From assembly GCF_004168255.1 (NCBI RefSeq), contig NZ_SEWG01000003.1:1-64000 (forward strand): a stretch of 64,000 nt of DNA, given 5' to 3'. Numbering within the stretch: position 1 is the stretch's first letter; each line of letters opens with the position of its first letter. The position numbers and the translations under genes are program-made. Below, piece after piece: positions 7,325 to 17,112 of the stretch. The DNA comes from Mucilaginibacter terrigena. Lineage in GTDB: Bacteria > Bacteroidota > Bacteroidia > Sphingobacteriales > Sphingobacteriaceae. The notes under the pieces were generated by a model that worked only from the letters and a program-made list of their open reading frames with translations, was not told where the DNA came from and made no database searches.

Positions 7325-9235
7325 ATGTCTAAAATAATTGGAATTGACTTAGGAACAACAAACTCCTGCGTATCAGTAATGGAAGGTAACGAACCTGTAG
7401 TTATTGCTAACAGCGAGGGAAAACGTACTACGCCTTCTGTTGTGGCTTTTGTTAACGACGGTGAGCGTAAAGTGGGCGACCCGGCAAAACGCCAGGCCAT
7501 TACAAACCCAACAAAAACTATTTATTCTATCAAACGCTTTATGGGTAACAATTTCAACGAGGTAACTACCGAAGTTGGCCGTGTACCTTATAAAGTTGTT
7601 AAAGGCGACAACAACACCCCGCGTGTTGAAATTGGCGACCGTAAATATACCCCGCAAGAGATCTCGGCGATGATCCTTCAGAAAATGAAGAAAACTGCTG
7701 AAGACTTTTTGGGAACTGAAGTTACCGAAGCGGTTATTACTGTACCGGCTTATTTTAACGATGCACAGCGCCAGGCTACTAAAGAAGCCGGTGAAATTGC
7801 GGGTTTAAAAGTTCGCCGTATCATTAACGAACCTACTGCTGCTGCCCTTGCCTACGGTTTGGACAAAGCACACAAGGACATGAAAATTGCGGTGTTTGAC
7901 TGCGGTGGTGGTACGCATGACGTATCGGTACTGGAGTTAGGCGACGGCGTGTTCGAAGTAAAATCTACCGATGGTGATACACACTTAGGTGGTGACGACT
8001 TTGACCAGGTGATCATCGACTGGATGGCTGATGAGTTTAAAAGCGACGAAGGTGTTGACCTGCGTAAGGACCCAATGGCTTTACAACGTTTAAAAGAATC
8101 TGCAGAGAAAGCTAAGATCGAATTATCAAGCTCTACTCAAACAGAGATCAACTTACCATACATTACTGCCGGTGCCGAAGGCCCTAAACACCTGGTTAAA
8201 ACTTTAACCCGTGCAAAATTTGAGCAATTGGCCGATAGCCTGATCAAACGTACCATCGAGCCTTGTAAAACTGCGTTGAAAAATGCAGGTTACAGCACTT
8301 CGGATATCGACGAGATCATCTTAGTTGGTGGTTCAACCCGTATCCCTGCTATACAGGAAGCGGTGCAAAAATTCTTTGGTAAAGCGCCTTCAAAAGGTGT
8401 AAACCCCGATGAAGTTGTTGCCATTGGCGCAGCTATTCAGGGTGGTGTATTAACCGGCGAAGTTAAAGATGTATTGTTGCTGGATGTTACCCCGTTATCA
8501 TTAGGTATCGAAACCATGGGTGGTGTAATGACAAAACTGATCGAGTCGAACACTACTATCCCTACCAAAAAATCAGAAACATTCTCTACAGCATCTGATA
8601 GCCAGCCATCTGTTGAGATCCACATATTACAGGGCGAGCGCCCAATGGCAGCGGGTAACCGTACCATAGGCCGTTTCCACCTGGATGGTATACCTCCTGC
8701 ACCTCGTGGTGTACCTCAGGTTGAAGTAACATTCGATATTGATGCTAACGGTATATTACATGTATCTGCAAAAGATAAGGCAACAGGTAAAGAGCAGAAG
8801 ATCCGTATCGAAGCGTCGTCTGGTTTAACCGATGCCGAGATCAAAAAGATGAAGGACGAAGCTGAAGCTAACGCCGAAGCGGATCAAAAAGCAAAAGAAG
8901 AAGTTGAAAAACTGAACTCTGCTGATGCCCTGATCTTTAGTACCGAAAAACAATTGAAAGAATACGGTGATAAGATCCCTGCCGATAAAAAAGGCGCTAT
9001 CGAAGCCGGATTAGAGAAATTGAAAACAGCTTATGCAGCCAAAGACCTTGCAGTTATTGAGCCTGCACAGGAAGAGTTGAACGCTGCATGGACTGCCGCA
9101 TCTGAAGATATGTACAAAGCATCTGCCGAGGCAGGTCAGCAACCGGGAGCCGACGCAGGTCAGCCCGCTGGTGGTGGCCAACCTGAAGGTGGTGCCGACA
9201 ACGTAACAGATGTTGACTTTGAAGAGGTAAAATAA
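7325..9235 (+). CDS. dnaK: Molecular chaperone DnaK (Hsp70)
   Basis: A 636-residue Hsp70. The start at 7325 gives the standard N-terminus [21 protein letters not shown]; an upstream in-frame start at 7286 only adds unconserved residues. The nucleotide-binding domain (about 1-385), linker [14 protein letters not shown] and substrate domain (about 390-505), and the lid ending in [11 protein letters not shown] are all present. Oddity: the phosphate-2 loop reads [10 protein letters not shown] (residues 192-201) where most Hsp70s have DLGGGTFD; I recall similar variants in this family, so it is probably clade-specific. Monocistronic here, with its own terminator; grpE and dnaJ are not adjacent. 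Confidence 0.98.
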   Translation: MSKIIGIDLGTTNSCVSVMEGNEPVVIANSEGKRTTPSVVAFVNDGERKVGDPAKRQAITNPTKTIYSIKRFMGNNFNEVTTEVGRVPYKVVKGDNNTPRVEIGDRKYTPQEISAMILQKMKKTAEDFLGTEVTEAVITVPAYFNDAQRQATKEAGEIAGLKVRRIINEPTAAALAYGLDKAHKDMKIAVFDCGGGTHDVSVLELGDGVFEVKSTDGDTHLGGDDFDQVIIDWMADEFKSDEGVDLRKDPMALQRLKESAEKAKIELSSSTQTEINLPYITAGAEGPKHLVKTLTRAKFEQLADSLIKRTIEPCKTALKNAGYSTSDIDEIILVGGSTRIPAIQEAVQKFFGKAPSKGVNPDEVVAIGAAIQGGVLTGEVKDVLLLDVTPLSLGIETMGGVMTKLIESNTTIPTKKSETFSTASDSQPSVEIHILQGERPMAAGNRTIGRFHLDGIPPAPRGVPQVEVTFDIDANGILHVSAKDKATGKEQKIRIEASSGLTDAEIKKMKDEAEANAEADQKAKEEVEKLNSADALIFSTEKQLKEYGDKIPADKKGAIEAGLEKLKTAYAAKDLAVIEPAQEELNAAWTAASEDMYKASAEAGQQPGADAGQPAGGGQPEGGADNVTDVDFEEVK

Positions 9236-9257
9236 TTACCCCGATATATAAATGAAG

Positions 9258-9284
9258 AGGCCCCGAATTTTCGGGGCCTTTTTT
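9258..9284 (+). terminator. dnaK terminator
   Basis: AGGCCCCGA (9258-9266) and its inverted copy TCGGGGCCT (9271-9279) form a 9-bp stem followed by six T. Confidence 0.92.
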
Positions 9285-9298
9285 GTTAGGTTACTCAA

Positions 9299-9398
9299 CT
9301 GTCATTTCGAACGAGGAACGAGGAGAAATCTTGTTCGAGATGCAAAGTCAGCCACCTGTCAAACGAACAAGATTTCTCTCTATTGTTCGAAATGACAG
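9299..9398. repeat. Palindromic intergenic element, copy 2
   Basis: The ends are perfect inverted repeats (CTGTCATTTCGAAC and GTTCGAAATGACAG), with inner GAGAAATCTTGTTCG/CGAACAAGATTTCTC arms. It contains a local duplication GAGGAACGAGGA. This is the most regular of four related copies. Confidence 0.8.
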
Positions 9399-9407
9399 CG
9401 TGGATAA

Positions 9408-9438
9408 AAGAAAAAGCCAACACATTGCGTTGGCTTTT
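9408..9438 (-). terminator. Terminator of the receiver gene
   Basis: AAAAGCCAAC (9412-9421) and GTTGGCTTTT (9429-9438) form a 10-bp stem with flanking A/T runs, so it may work on both strands; it follows the minus-strand receiver gene by about 50 bases. Confidence 0.75.
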
Positions 9439-9487
9439 CATTTTATAAAGTCTGTTATCTTTTAGTCCTTATTTTTGCTCTAAAAAT

Positions 9488-9847
9488 CTACGATATCAAA
9501 TTATTCACCTTCTCAACCAGTTCTGTCAGATCGAAAGGTTTGTTGATGATGGCATCGCAGCCGTAGGCGTAAAGGTCGGCCTCGCGGTTAATATATGCCG
9601 AAAATATAATTACCGGTACATTACTGAATTTGGGGTGCGCTTTTATGTTACGGCAAAGCTCTCCGCCGTTGGTACCGGCCACGCGGTAATCAAGTATAAC
9701 CAGATCAGGCTCAAAGGCTTCCACCAGTGGCATTACATTCACGCTCTCGCCGGTGCTCTTCACCTCGAAGTTTTCGTAAGTGAGGGTTTCGTGGACAATA
9801 TCGAGGATGTCCTGGTTGTCATCCAATACTAAAATACGCTTTACCAT
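9488..9847 (-). CDS. Stand-alone response regulator receiver protein
   Basis: A 119-residue CheY-like protein made only of a receiver domain. The acidic pair is Asp9-Asp10, the phosphoacceptor Asp53 (VILDYR), the switch Ser83 (IIFSAY) and Lys103 (NKPFD). It has no output domain, so it must act by protein contact or as a phosphorelay link. No kinase is adjacent; the nearest hybrid kinase is at 14681. It is flanked by its own terminator. Confidence 0.9.
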   Translation of the reverse strand: MVKRILVLDDNQDILDIVHETLTYENFEVKSTGESVNVMPLVEAFEPDLVILDYRVAGTNGGELCRNIKAHPKFSNVPVIIFSAYINREADLYAYGCDAIINKPFDLTELVEKVNNLIS

Positions 9848-10102
9848 AAATGATAATAAATAAACTAAAAATATCTGAAAAAGGTATCCGGGCGGTGTAA
9901 AATAAATGTGGCATGGATACCGTATTGGATGGGCTTTAAGGGAAAATACAATGACATGATCGGCTATTGAGTCAAATGTAATATAATAAATTATATTAAT
10001 ATGAAATATTATTATCGCCCTTACCTAAAAGATGTATCAATGTTGTTATAAATATAGGGATACAGCCTTAAGGATTACCGGTGCAGAAATAGATATTATA
10101 TC

Positions 10103-10132
10103 CAACAAAAAACCCGCGGTTAACGCGGGTTT
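10103..10132 (-). terminator. Terminator of the glycine-zipper gene
   Basis: AAACCCGCG (10110-10118) pairs with CGCGGGTTT (10124-10132); on the minus strand the stem is followed by a T-rich tract. It lies directly after the stop codon. Confidence 0.85.
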
Positions 10133-10139
10133 AATATTA

Positions 10140-10460
10140 TTAATAAGGATATGCCTTACCGGGGTGCGCGCGTTTCCATGCACGGCGGCGTTCCAGCCAG
10201 GCGGCGTGTTTTCGTTTTTGTTCGCGTTTACGGGCTTCGTTACCAATAATGTAACCACCGCCGGCGCCTATTGCGCCGCCAATAACGGCGCCACCTACGC
10301 TTTTACCTATCAAAGCACCGGCAACAGCTCCACCGGCACCGCCGATGATAGCACCTTTACCTTGTTTACTTATGCCTTTTTTTTCTTGCGCCTGTGCGCT
10401 AAAATTTACCGTGCTGGTTAAGGAAAGCAACAGTCCTCCGTATATAATTAACTTTTTCAT
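10140..10460 (-). CDS. Secreted glycine-zipper protein
   Basis: A 106-residue protein with a cleavable signal peptide (cut likely after AQA near residue 24). The centre is a glycine-zipper hairpin (GAIIGGAGGAVAGALIGK then GGAVIGGAIGAGGGYIIGN), typical of YMGG/2TM glycine-zipper proteins inserted in or lining a membrane. The tail is highly basic and Arg/Lys/Trp-rich (REQKRKHAAWLERRRAWKRA). Function is unknown; related proteins are linked to envelope stress. It has its own terminator and no neighbours in an operon. Confidence 0.75.
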   Translation of the reverse strand: MKKLIIYGGLLLSLTSTVNFSAQAQEKKGISKQGKGAIIGGAGGAVAGALIGKSVGGAVIGGAIGAGGGYIIGNEARKREQKRKHAAWLERRRAWKRAHPGKAYPY

Positions 10461-10547
10461 TTGTATCTGCTTTTGTATTCAAAACACATGATACAAATAA
10501 CAAGCCGAAGATGATGCAGTTATATTTATAGCAGAAAATCCAAAGGT

Positions 10548-11345
10548 TTATTTCAGAAAATCGAGTATAGCCGACGAGAATTGTATAGTATTGCCTGCAC
10601 TATTATGGTTGCCGGGCACACTAACCATTTTTGAACCCGGTATCATCTTTTGCAGTATGGATACGTCGCCGTTGGTAGTATCTTCCGTGCCATCAATAAG
10701 CAGCACCGGTATCTTAACTTTGGCAAGTTCATGTTTGCTGGTACTTGGCTGGTGTTTTTGCTGATAGGCCAGCGCCAGGTTATCAAAATTATTTTTACGG
10801 ATCCAAACCATCATATCGTCCACATCGTGTATGGTGGTGTCGCCCATCAGCGCTTTGTAGGCGTGGATGCGCCGCGGCCATTCGGGGTTGGTATAATCGG
10901 CACCCATGCCGCCCATTACGGCTTTGTTGACGCGCTTATCAAGCACCACTAAGCGCGAGGTAATGATAGAACCGCGCGAGTAGCCCACCACAGCATATTT
11001 TTTTAAACCCAGGCTGGTTGCTAATCCCATAACGTCTTTTGCTTCGGCATCGTTGTTATATCCGGCGTCGGTATGGGGTTTGTCAGATTGTCCGTTGCCC
11101 CTTTGGTCAAGTATCACCACTTTATAGCCGGCCTTGAGCAGGGCAGGGTATAACGATCCGTGTTTCCAGCCCTGGCTTGTGCCGGTAAACCCATGCACCA
11201 GTATCACCGGGTAACCTTCGCCTTTTACCTCGTAATAAATTTTGGTACCATCAAACGAGGTGAAAAACGTGCCTTCCGGTTGCTGCGCGAACAAGCTAAA
11301 GCTGCAGCTTAAAGCAATTATTAATGCTGATAAGATCCTTTTCAT
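10548..11345 (-). CDS. Alpha/beta hydrolase, exported
   Basis: A 265-residue hydrolase with a signal peptide (MKRILSALIIALSCSFSLFA). The oxyanion segment HGFTGTSQGW, the nucleophile elbow GYSRGS with Ser123, an acid in DGTEDTT and a His in PGNHNSAG complete the triad. The substrate is unknown, probably a small ester or lactone in the periplasm. The ATG at 11345 is chosen because it gives the signal peptide and lies five bases after the GntP permease gene, so the two are co-transcribed; a lactonase feeding a gluconate-type permease is possible but unproven. Confidence 0.8.
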   Translation of the reverse strand: MKRILSALIIALSCSFSLFAQQPEGTFFTSFDGTKIYYEVKGEGYPVILVHGFTGTSQGWKHGSLYPALLKAGYKVVILDQRGNGQSDKPHTDAGYNNDAEAKDVMGLATSLGLKKYAVVGYSRGSIITSRLVVLDKRVNKAVMGGMGADYTNPEWPRRIHAYKALMGDTTIHDVDDMMVWIRKNNFDNLALAYQQKHQPSTSKHELAKVKIPVLLIDGTEDTTNGDVSILQKMIPGSKMVSVPGNHNSAGNTIQFSSAILDFLK

Positions 11346-11349
11346 ATAG

Positions 11350-12657
11350 TTATACAAATAAGTTGAGGATAAGCACACCGCCAAGACCGATAATAGATAC
11401 CAAACTCTCCATTACCGACCACGACCGGAACGTATCCTTTATACTCAGGTTAAAATATTCTTTAAACAGCCAGAATCCGGAGTCGTTAACGTGCGAAAAC
11501 GCCAGGCTGCCTGCCCCGATAGAAAGTACCATCAGGTTTGGGTTTACATGTTCGGATACCACCAAACTGGCAACAATACCCGCGGCGGTTAATCCAGCTA
11601 CCGTTGCCGAGCCCAAACTTATGCGGATAATGGCTGCTATTACCCATCCTAAAACCAGCGGCGGCATGTTAAAGCTTTTAAGGCTATCGGCAATCTCGTT
11701 ACTTACACCGCTGGTAGTAAGCACCTCTTTAAATGCGCCCGAGCCTGCTATAATGAGCAGGATAAGCGAGATATCTTTAACCGCATCGGTAAAGTTAACG
11801 GCTATGGTACTCATACTGCGGCCTTGTTTAATGCCGAGTGTATAGGTAGCTACAATAAGGGCGATAAGCATTACAATGGATGGATCGCCTAAAAAGGCCA
11901 TGGCCTTTAGCACGCCGGGATCTTTAACACCCAGGTACGGGAAAAACGCGGTGAGCATCAAAAGCAATACCGGCAGCAGCGCGGTAAAAAAGCTGATAAA
12001 CCCACTGGGAAGTTTATCTGCAGGCATTTCTTCGGCGCGGAAGGTAGCCAGTGGTTCTGATGGGATCTTCTTCAGGAACTGCGCGAATACCGGGCCTGCA
12101 AGGATAATTGCGGGAATGGCAATCATAAGCCCATAAACAAAAGTGGTAGCCATGTTGGCATGAAACAATACCACCAATGCCGATGGTGAGGGGTGCGGTG
12201 GTAAAAACCCATGCGTAACGGATAACGACGCGATCATGGGCAGGCCGATGAAAACCGCCGGCAGCTTATATTTATATACTACCGAAAATATCAGTGGTAC
12301 CATCAGCACAAAACCTATCCCGTAAAATAAGGGGATACCGATAATAAAACCCGCGGCAACCAAAGCCCATTGAATATATTTTTGGCCAACAGCGTTCACC
12401 AAAACCTCAGCAATTTTTTGGGCTGCACCGCTTGCTGCCACCAGTTTGCCCAGCATAGCGCCCAGGCAAATAATAATAAGCAAGCCGCCTAAAATATCGC
12501 CAATACCTTTTTGTACCGATGCAGTTACCTTGTTAATGGGGATGCCCAGCATTAGGCCGGCGGCAATAGAAACCAGCAAAAAAGCTAAAAATGGATTAAC
12601 CTTTGCCCAGCTAACCAAAAGTATGAGCAGTACTATACAGAACAGTATAACCAGCAT
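11350..12657 (-). CDS. GntP family permease
   Basis: A 435-residue inner-membrane protein with about 12 hydrophobic helices. It shows GntP-family features: the ICLGAMLGKLVAASGAAQKI segment, FVLMVPLIFSVV, and the HGFLPPHPSPSA motif, with SHVNDSGFWLFKEYF near the end. GntP transporters import gluconate or related sugar acids by proton symport. It is the first gene of a two-gene unit with the exported hydrolase and is divergent from the GH31 gene. Confidence 0.9.
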   Translation of the reverse strand: MLVILFCIVLLILLVSWAKVNPFLAFLLVSIAAGLMLGIPINKVTASVQKGIGDILGGLLIIICLGAMLGKLVAASGAAQKIAEVLVNAVGQKYIQWALVAAGFIIGIPLFYGIGFVLMVPLIFSVVYKYKLPAVFIGLPMIASLSVTHGFLPPHPSPSALVVLFHANMATTFVYGLMIAIPAIILAGPVFAQFLKKIPSEPLATFRAEEMPADKLPSGFISFFTALLPVLLLMLTAFFPYLGVKDPGVLKAMAFLGDPSIVMLIALIVATYTLGIKQGRSMSTIAVNFTDAVKDISLILLIIAGSGAFKEVLTTSGVSNEIADSLKSFNMPPLVLGWVIAAIIRISLGSATVAGLTAAGIVASLVVSEHVNPNLMVLSIGAGSLAFSHVNDSGFWLFKEYFNLSIKDTFRSWSVMESLVSIIGLGGVLILNLFV

Positions 12658-12715
12658 TGTTTTTTACATTCAGAGGTTTACAATTGTATTGCTTGCCGGG
12701 AGAAACCGGTGCAAC

Positions 12716-12731
12716 TAATGTAATAACATTA
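12716..12731. promoter_or_regulatory. Short palindrome between GntP and GH31 genes
   Basis: TAATGT and ACATTA flank AATA in the 124-base divergent spacer. It could be a shared operator, but the motif is short and AT-rich. Confidence 0.25.
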
Positions 12732-12781
12732 TATCAAATGTGTGTATGGTACTAAAATTTAACCAATTATATCAACCATTT

Positions 12782-14383
12782 ATGAGCAAAGTTTACTACA
12801 CCGTGCTGGTGTTATTTATCAGTTTACATGCCTTTGCACAGCCATCGCCCAAAACCCTTACGCTCGAAAAGGGCGAGCAATGGTACGGCGCTGCTGTATC
12901 ATCGGGTACATCAATGCCCTTTAAGGATGGTACTACATTCGAGTTAAATAACGATAACCATGGTAACCAATGCCAGCCCCTGTTGCTATCAAGCACCGGC
13001 AGGTATATCTGGAGTAACGACCCTTTTAAATTCACCATAAATGGTACAGAACTAACCATCAGCAATAACCACAGCGAGATAATTGTTGGTAAGGCGGGCA
13101 ACAGCCTGGGCGATGCCTATCGCGAAGCATGTAAAAAATTCTTTGCTGCCACAGGCCAGGCTCCCGACCCGATCCTATGGCAAAAACCGCAATACAATAC
13201 CTGGATAGAGCTGGTGTACAACCAAAACCAGGTGGATATATTGAAGTACGCGCAGGGCATTATAGACAATGGCTTCCCGCCGGGTGTGCTGATGATAGAT
13301 GATAACTGGGCCGATTATTATGGTAAGTTCAGCTTTCGTAAGGACCGCTTCCCGGATGCCAAAGCTATGATTGCCCAATTGCACAAAATGGGTTTTAAGG
13401 TGATGGTATGGGTATGCCCCTTCGTGAGCCCTGATGTGGTGGAGTTTCGCGACTTGATGGCTAAGAAACTGGTGGCAATGGATAACGAGGGCGATGCCAA
13501 CATGCCCTGGGATAAGGCCAAAAAGCCTTTAATCGTAAACTGGTGGAACGGTTACAGCGCGCAAGTGGATTTTACCAACCCTGATGCGGTGGCCTGGTAC
13601 AAAAAGCAACTGGACTATATGGTTACCGAGTATGGCGTTGATGGCTTTAAGCTGGACGCCGGCGATATGCAGTTTTATCCGCCTAACCTGTTATCCTTTA
13701 AAAAAGTAACGCCGAACGAGCAAAGCGAGCTTTGGGGGCAATTTGGATTACTGTACCCGCTTAATGAGTACCGCGCCATGTGGAAACGCGGCGGGCAGCC
13801 CTTAGCCGAGCGCCTGGGCGATAAGCACCACGACTGGCATGATGTTGGCCGCCTGATACCCGATGTTACTGCAGCAGGCCTTATAGGCTACCCCTTTGCC
13901 TGTCCGGATATGATTGGCGGCGGCGATTACCTTTCATTTATTGATAACCCCGCGCTTGACCAGGACCTCATCGTCCGCTCGGCACAGGTGCATGCTTTAA
14001 TGCCGATGATGCAATTTTCGTTGGCGCCATGGCGTGTGCTGGATAAACCTCATATGGATGCTATAAAAGCCGCGGTAGCTACCCGCATGAAATACACACC
14101 TTACATTGATGAATTATTTAAACACGCCGCCCAAACCGCCGAGCCCATTGCCCGCCGTATGGAGTATGTTTTCCCGCATCAGGGTTTCGAAAAAACCATC
14201 GATCAGTTTATGCTTGGCGATAAATACCTGGTAGCCCCGATAGTGAAAAAGGCCCCGTCGCGCAGCGTAATGTTACCAAAAGGCACGTGGAAAGGCGATG
14301 ATGGTAAAACTTACAAAGGTGGCAAATCCATTCAAATAGAGGTGGCGTTGAACAGGATCCCGGTGTTTGAAAGGGTGAAGTAG
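12782..14383 (+). CDS. Glycoside hydrolase family 31 protein
   Basis: A 533-residue secreted enzyme (signal peptide MSKVYYTVLVLFISLHAFAQ, used to choose the start at 12782 over 12740). The barrel carries MIDDNWADYYG, MGFKVMVWVCPFVSPD and the nucleophile motif GFKLDAGD with Asp292. GH31 includes alpha-glucosidases, alpha-xylosidases and sulphoquinovosidases; the short length and missing N-terminal beta-sandwich bulk suggest a compact subfamily, and the substrate is not decidable. It is divergent from the GntP permease gene and is not part of the mannan locus. Confidence 0.88.
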   Translation: MSKVYYTVLVLFISLHAFAQPSPKTLTLEKGEQWYGAAVSSGTSMPFKDGTTFELNNDNHGNQCQPLLLSSTGRYIWSNDPFKFTINGTELTISNNHSEIIVGKAGNSLGDAYREACKKFFAATGQAPDPILWQKPQYNTWIELVYNQNQVDILKYAQGIIDNGFPPGVLMIDDNWADYYGKFSFRKDRFPDAKAMIAQLHKMGFKVMVWVCPFVSPDVVEFRDLMAKKLVAMDNEGDANMPWDKAKKPLIVNWWNGYSAQVDFTNPDAVAWYKKQLDYMVTEYGVDGFKLDAGDMQFYPPNLLSFKKVTPNEQSELWGQFGLLYPLNEYRAMWKRGGQPLAERLGDKHHDWHDVGRLIPDVTAAGLIGYPFACPDMIGGGDYLSFIDNPALDQDLIVRSAQVHALMPMMQFSLAPWRVLDKPHMDAIKAAVATRMKYTPYIDELFKHAAQTAEPIARRMEYVFPHQGFEKTIDQFMLGDKYLVAPIVKKAPSRSVMLPKGTWKGDDGKTYKGGKSIQIEVALNRIPVFERVK

Positions 14384-14680
14384 ATACATCAAATGTAGTC
14401 GCCCGGCTTTTACCGGGTGGCTGTTATTACACGGCGCCGCGCCGCAGTCAATAACTGTAAGCTTTTTAAAACAGTCCATATTTTTCATAACTGCATACAA
14501 TTTACAACAGCACAGTACATTATAAAAAGTGATGGTTGGTTTGTGTGCGCTAATTTGTGGGTAAACTTATTCTTTTAAGGAATATTTATTAATAGTGGCA
14601 CTACACTTGCAAACACCCTACAAAATTTAACAGTTGCAATTATTGGCAATTGATGCTGAATTTATATCAAAAACCACTTT

Positions 14681-16855
14681 ATGATCGCTGGTGTTAAAAA
14701 GATACCTATTTTAAGATACGCCCTTATTGTAATGCTCATTGTAGTGTTATTTGGCAGCGCCTTTTATTTATACCTTCATTATAACAAAGCCGAAAAATTA
14801 CGTAGCAATTTCCAGCAGATGGTTAAAGCCAGAGAAAACTCGGCGCTGATTGATAGCTGTATTGTTGAGCTTTATAGCGCCGATAACAGCAGTCGTATGT
14901 TCGCGTTAACGGGCCGCAAGTGGTATTCAAAAGAGTTTTCCAGGCAGATAAAAAATGTTAGGGGCATTATCACCACCATAAACGCCAATGACAAAAATAC
15001 ACCCAATACTGCTGATGATGACGAACTGGGCAATTTGGTAAGCCAGAAAAAACTAAAAACCGACAGCTATTTTAAGCTGATGACCTTATCTGATAGCCTG
15101 ATGCGGTCGGCCAAAAAGATCAACGCCGCGCTTAAGGATCAAAACAATAACATCGTTCAGCAACCAGTTGTAAGGCGTATAAAAACCCAAGTAAGTGTTG
15201 ATACCATTAAGGCCATAGCCAAAGCGCCCGAACCTAAAAAGAAATTCTTTGGCCGTTTATTCTCTGCTTTCAGTAAAAAGAAAAAAGAGGAGGTGAAAGA
15301 ACCGGTGCTGTTGGCAAGGCGTACCGATACCATTATCACCACCATGACAGCCAGCCCTAAAGTTGCGCAAGCATACAATAAGTATTACAATAAAATATAC
15401 GATGCCAACAGCAAGCTGCGCGCAAACGAGCGCGAAATGCTGGAAATAAACAACCGCTTGATAAGCCAGATCATAGGCAGCCTAAAAAAATACAAAGTTG
15501 CCGAGCAGCAATACATAACCGGTAGTAAAGATGAGATTAATACCAGCCTTTCAACCGTGTTGTACGAATTTAAAAGGTTATCGGGCGTGATGTTTTTGCT
15601 GCTTACCACTGTGGTTATCATCATCCTGTATAACATCTGGAAGATCTTTCGTAACGAGGAAGAGATGGTTGTTTATACCGAAATGGCCGAGAAGTACGCG
15701 CAATCTAAAAGCCGGTTTTTGGCCAGTATGAGCCACGAGATCCGTACGCCGCTAAACTCTATTATTGGTTTTTCGGAACAGTTAACCCAAAGTAACTTAA
15801 GCGCGGCACAAGCCGAGCAGACCAACGCCATTCGCAGTTCGTCGAAAATGCTGCTGGATGTAGTGAACGAGATACTCGATTTTTCGAAATATGAAACCGG
15901 GAAAATGAGCTTTGAAACAGCGCCATTTAATCCATACACGGCTATTAAGGAAATAGTAGACAGCATGCAGATCCAGGCTGGTAAAAAGAACCTGGCGCTG
16001 AGCTATCAGCTGGATTTTGATGAGGATATATGCTTTATGGGCGATTACTTCAGGTTAAAACAGGTGGTGATGAACCTGGTTGGCAACGCCATTAAGTTTA
16101 CAAGCCAGGGCGAGGTAGCCATTAACGCGTTTTTAACCGAAGGTAAAGCAGGGCAGCAGGTGCTTAACGTGCATATAAAAGATACCGGGCTGGGTATAGA
16201 TAAAGAACATCTGCCGTTGATCTTTGATGAGTTCTCGCAGGTTGCATCGGCGCAAAAAACGGCTAACTATGGTGGTACAGGTTTAGGTTTGGCTATCTGT
16301 AAAAAAATAATTGAGCTGCAGGGAGGCAGTATAAAGGTAACCAGCAAGGTGGGCAAGGGCTCGATATTCAGCTTTAAGCTGCCGTTAACCATTGCCGAAG
16401 CAGGTGCATGTGTTACAGCTGAAGATGCTGTTATAACTACCGACCCTAAACAACTTGTTGAAGGCTGCCATATCCTGGTTGCCGAGGATAATAAGCTTAA
16501 TGTGCTATTGGTGAGTACCATCCTTAAGAAATGGAAAATGACCTTTGATGTAGCTTATGATGGCCGCCAGGCGCTGCAGCTTTTTGAAGATAACCATTAC
16601 GATATTATCCTTACCGATATTGAAATGCCCGAGATGGGTGGTATCGAATTTACGCAGGTGATCCGTGCCAATGGCGTGGCCGAAAAGGCAGAGATACCAA
16701 TACTTGCCCTAACTGCTAACGTGCTTAAAGAAGACCGCGATAAATACATGAGCGTAGGCATGAGCGGCGTGGTATTAAAACCCTTCTCAGAACAAAACCT
16801 GATAGACAGCGTTGCCGCCGCCCTGCAAAAAAAGAATGACTTGGTAAACGGGTAA
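14681..16855 (+). CDS. Hybrid sensor histidine kinase/response regulator
   Basis: A 724-residue membrane kinase. One helix at about 10-32 and another at about 302-322 enclose a sensor region of some 270 residues that I do not recognise and that includes a lysine-rich stretch (KKKFFGRLFSAFSKKKKEE). Then come the H box SMSHEIRTPLN (His352), N box NLVGNAIKFTS, G boxes DTGLGID and GGTGLGLAI, and a C-terminal receiver with phosphoacceptor Asp646 (ILTDIEMPEM). There is no output or HPt domain, so it must pass phosphate to another protein. It stands alone; the receiver protein at 9488 is a possible but unproven partner. Confidence 0.92.
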   Translation: MIAGVKKIPILRYALIVMLIVVLFGSAFYLYLHYNKAEKLRSNFQQMVKARENSALIDSCIVELYSADNSSRMFALTGRKWYSKEFSRQIKNVRGIITTINANDKNTPNTADDDELGNLVSQKKLKTDSYFKLMTLSDSLMRSAKKINAALKDQNNNIVQQPVVRRIKTQVSVDTIKAIAKAPEPKKKFFGRLFSAFSKKKKEEVKEPVLLARRTDTIITTMTASPKVAQAYNKYYNKIYDANSKLRANEREMLEINNRLISQIIGSLKKYKVAEQQYITGSKDEINTSLSTVLYEFKRLSGVMFLLLTTVVIIILYNIWKIFRNEEEMVVYTEMAEKYAQSKSRFLASMSHEIRTPLNSIIGFSEQLTQSNLSAAQAEQTNAIRSSSKMLLDVVNEILDFSKYETGKMSFETAPFNPYTAIKEIVDSMQIQAGKKNLALSYQLDFDEDICFMGDYFRLKQVVMNLVGNAIKFTSQGEVAINAFLTEGKAGQQVLNVHIKDTGLGIDKEHLPLIFDEFSQVASAQKTANYGGTGLGLAICKKIIELQGGSIKVTSKVGKGSIFSFKLPLTIAEAGACVTAEDAVITTDPKQLVEGCHILVAEDNKLNVLLVSTILKKWKMTFDVAYDGRQALQLFEDNHYDIILTDIEMPEMGGIEFTQVIRANGVAEKAEIPILALTANVLKEDRDKYMSVGMSGVVLKPFSEQNLIDSVAAALQKKNDLVNG

Positions 16856-16905
16856 AATACAAGATCTTTCAGCTATACATACTTCGGCATACCCCACTGT
16901 TGCTC

Positions 16906-17058
16906 TTACTTTTTCGCGCCTTTACTTGTGCGATCTTCGGCTTTTTTCACCTCGTCTTTCTCGCTCATTGGCAGGTCGGTTTTAAGCTCTGTATTACCGG
17001 TAGATGATGATCTGGTTGTTTTTTTTGCTGCGGCTGGTTTCTTTTGTGAAGTTGTCAT
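16906..17058 (-). CDS. Small basic lysine/alanine-rich protein
   Basis: A 50-residue frame: MTTSQKKPAAAKKTTRSSS, then an acidic middle (LKTDLPMSEKDEVKKAED) and a basic end RTSKGAKK. It is low in complexity and likely disordered. A purine-rich GGAGGCATATTATC segment lies just before the ATG, an unusually good Shine-Dalgarno for this genome. It sits downstream of the anti-sigma gene on the same strand, 55 bases away. The Lys-Pro-Ala-Ala-Ala-Lys-Lys pattern resembles histone-H1-like tails, but function is unknown. Confidence 0.6.
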   Translation of the reverse strand: MTTSQKKPAAAKKTTRSSSTGNTELKTDLPMSEKDEVKKAEDRTSKGAKK

Positions 17059-17112
17059 GATAATATGCCTCCTTTTATAACAACTTTTTGGGGTCCAAAA
17101 AGTTTAAGAAAC

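Noticed and set aside
14400..14421. Terminator after the GH31 gene
   Set aside because: GCCCGG/CCGGGT is a short stem with no T-run, so only a weak hairpin; not listed.
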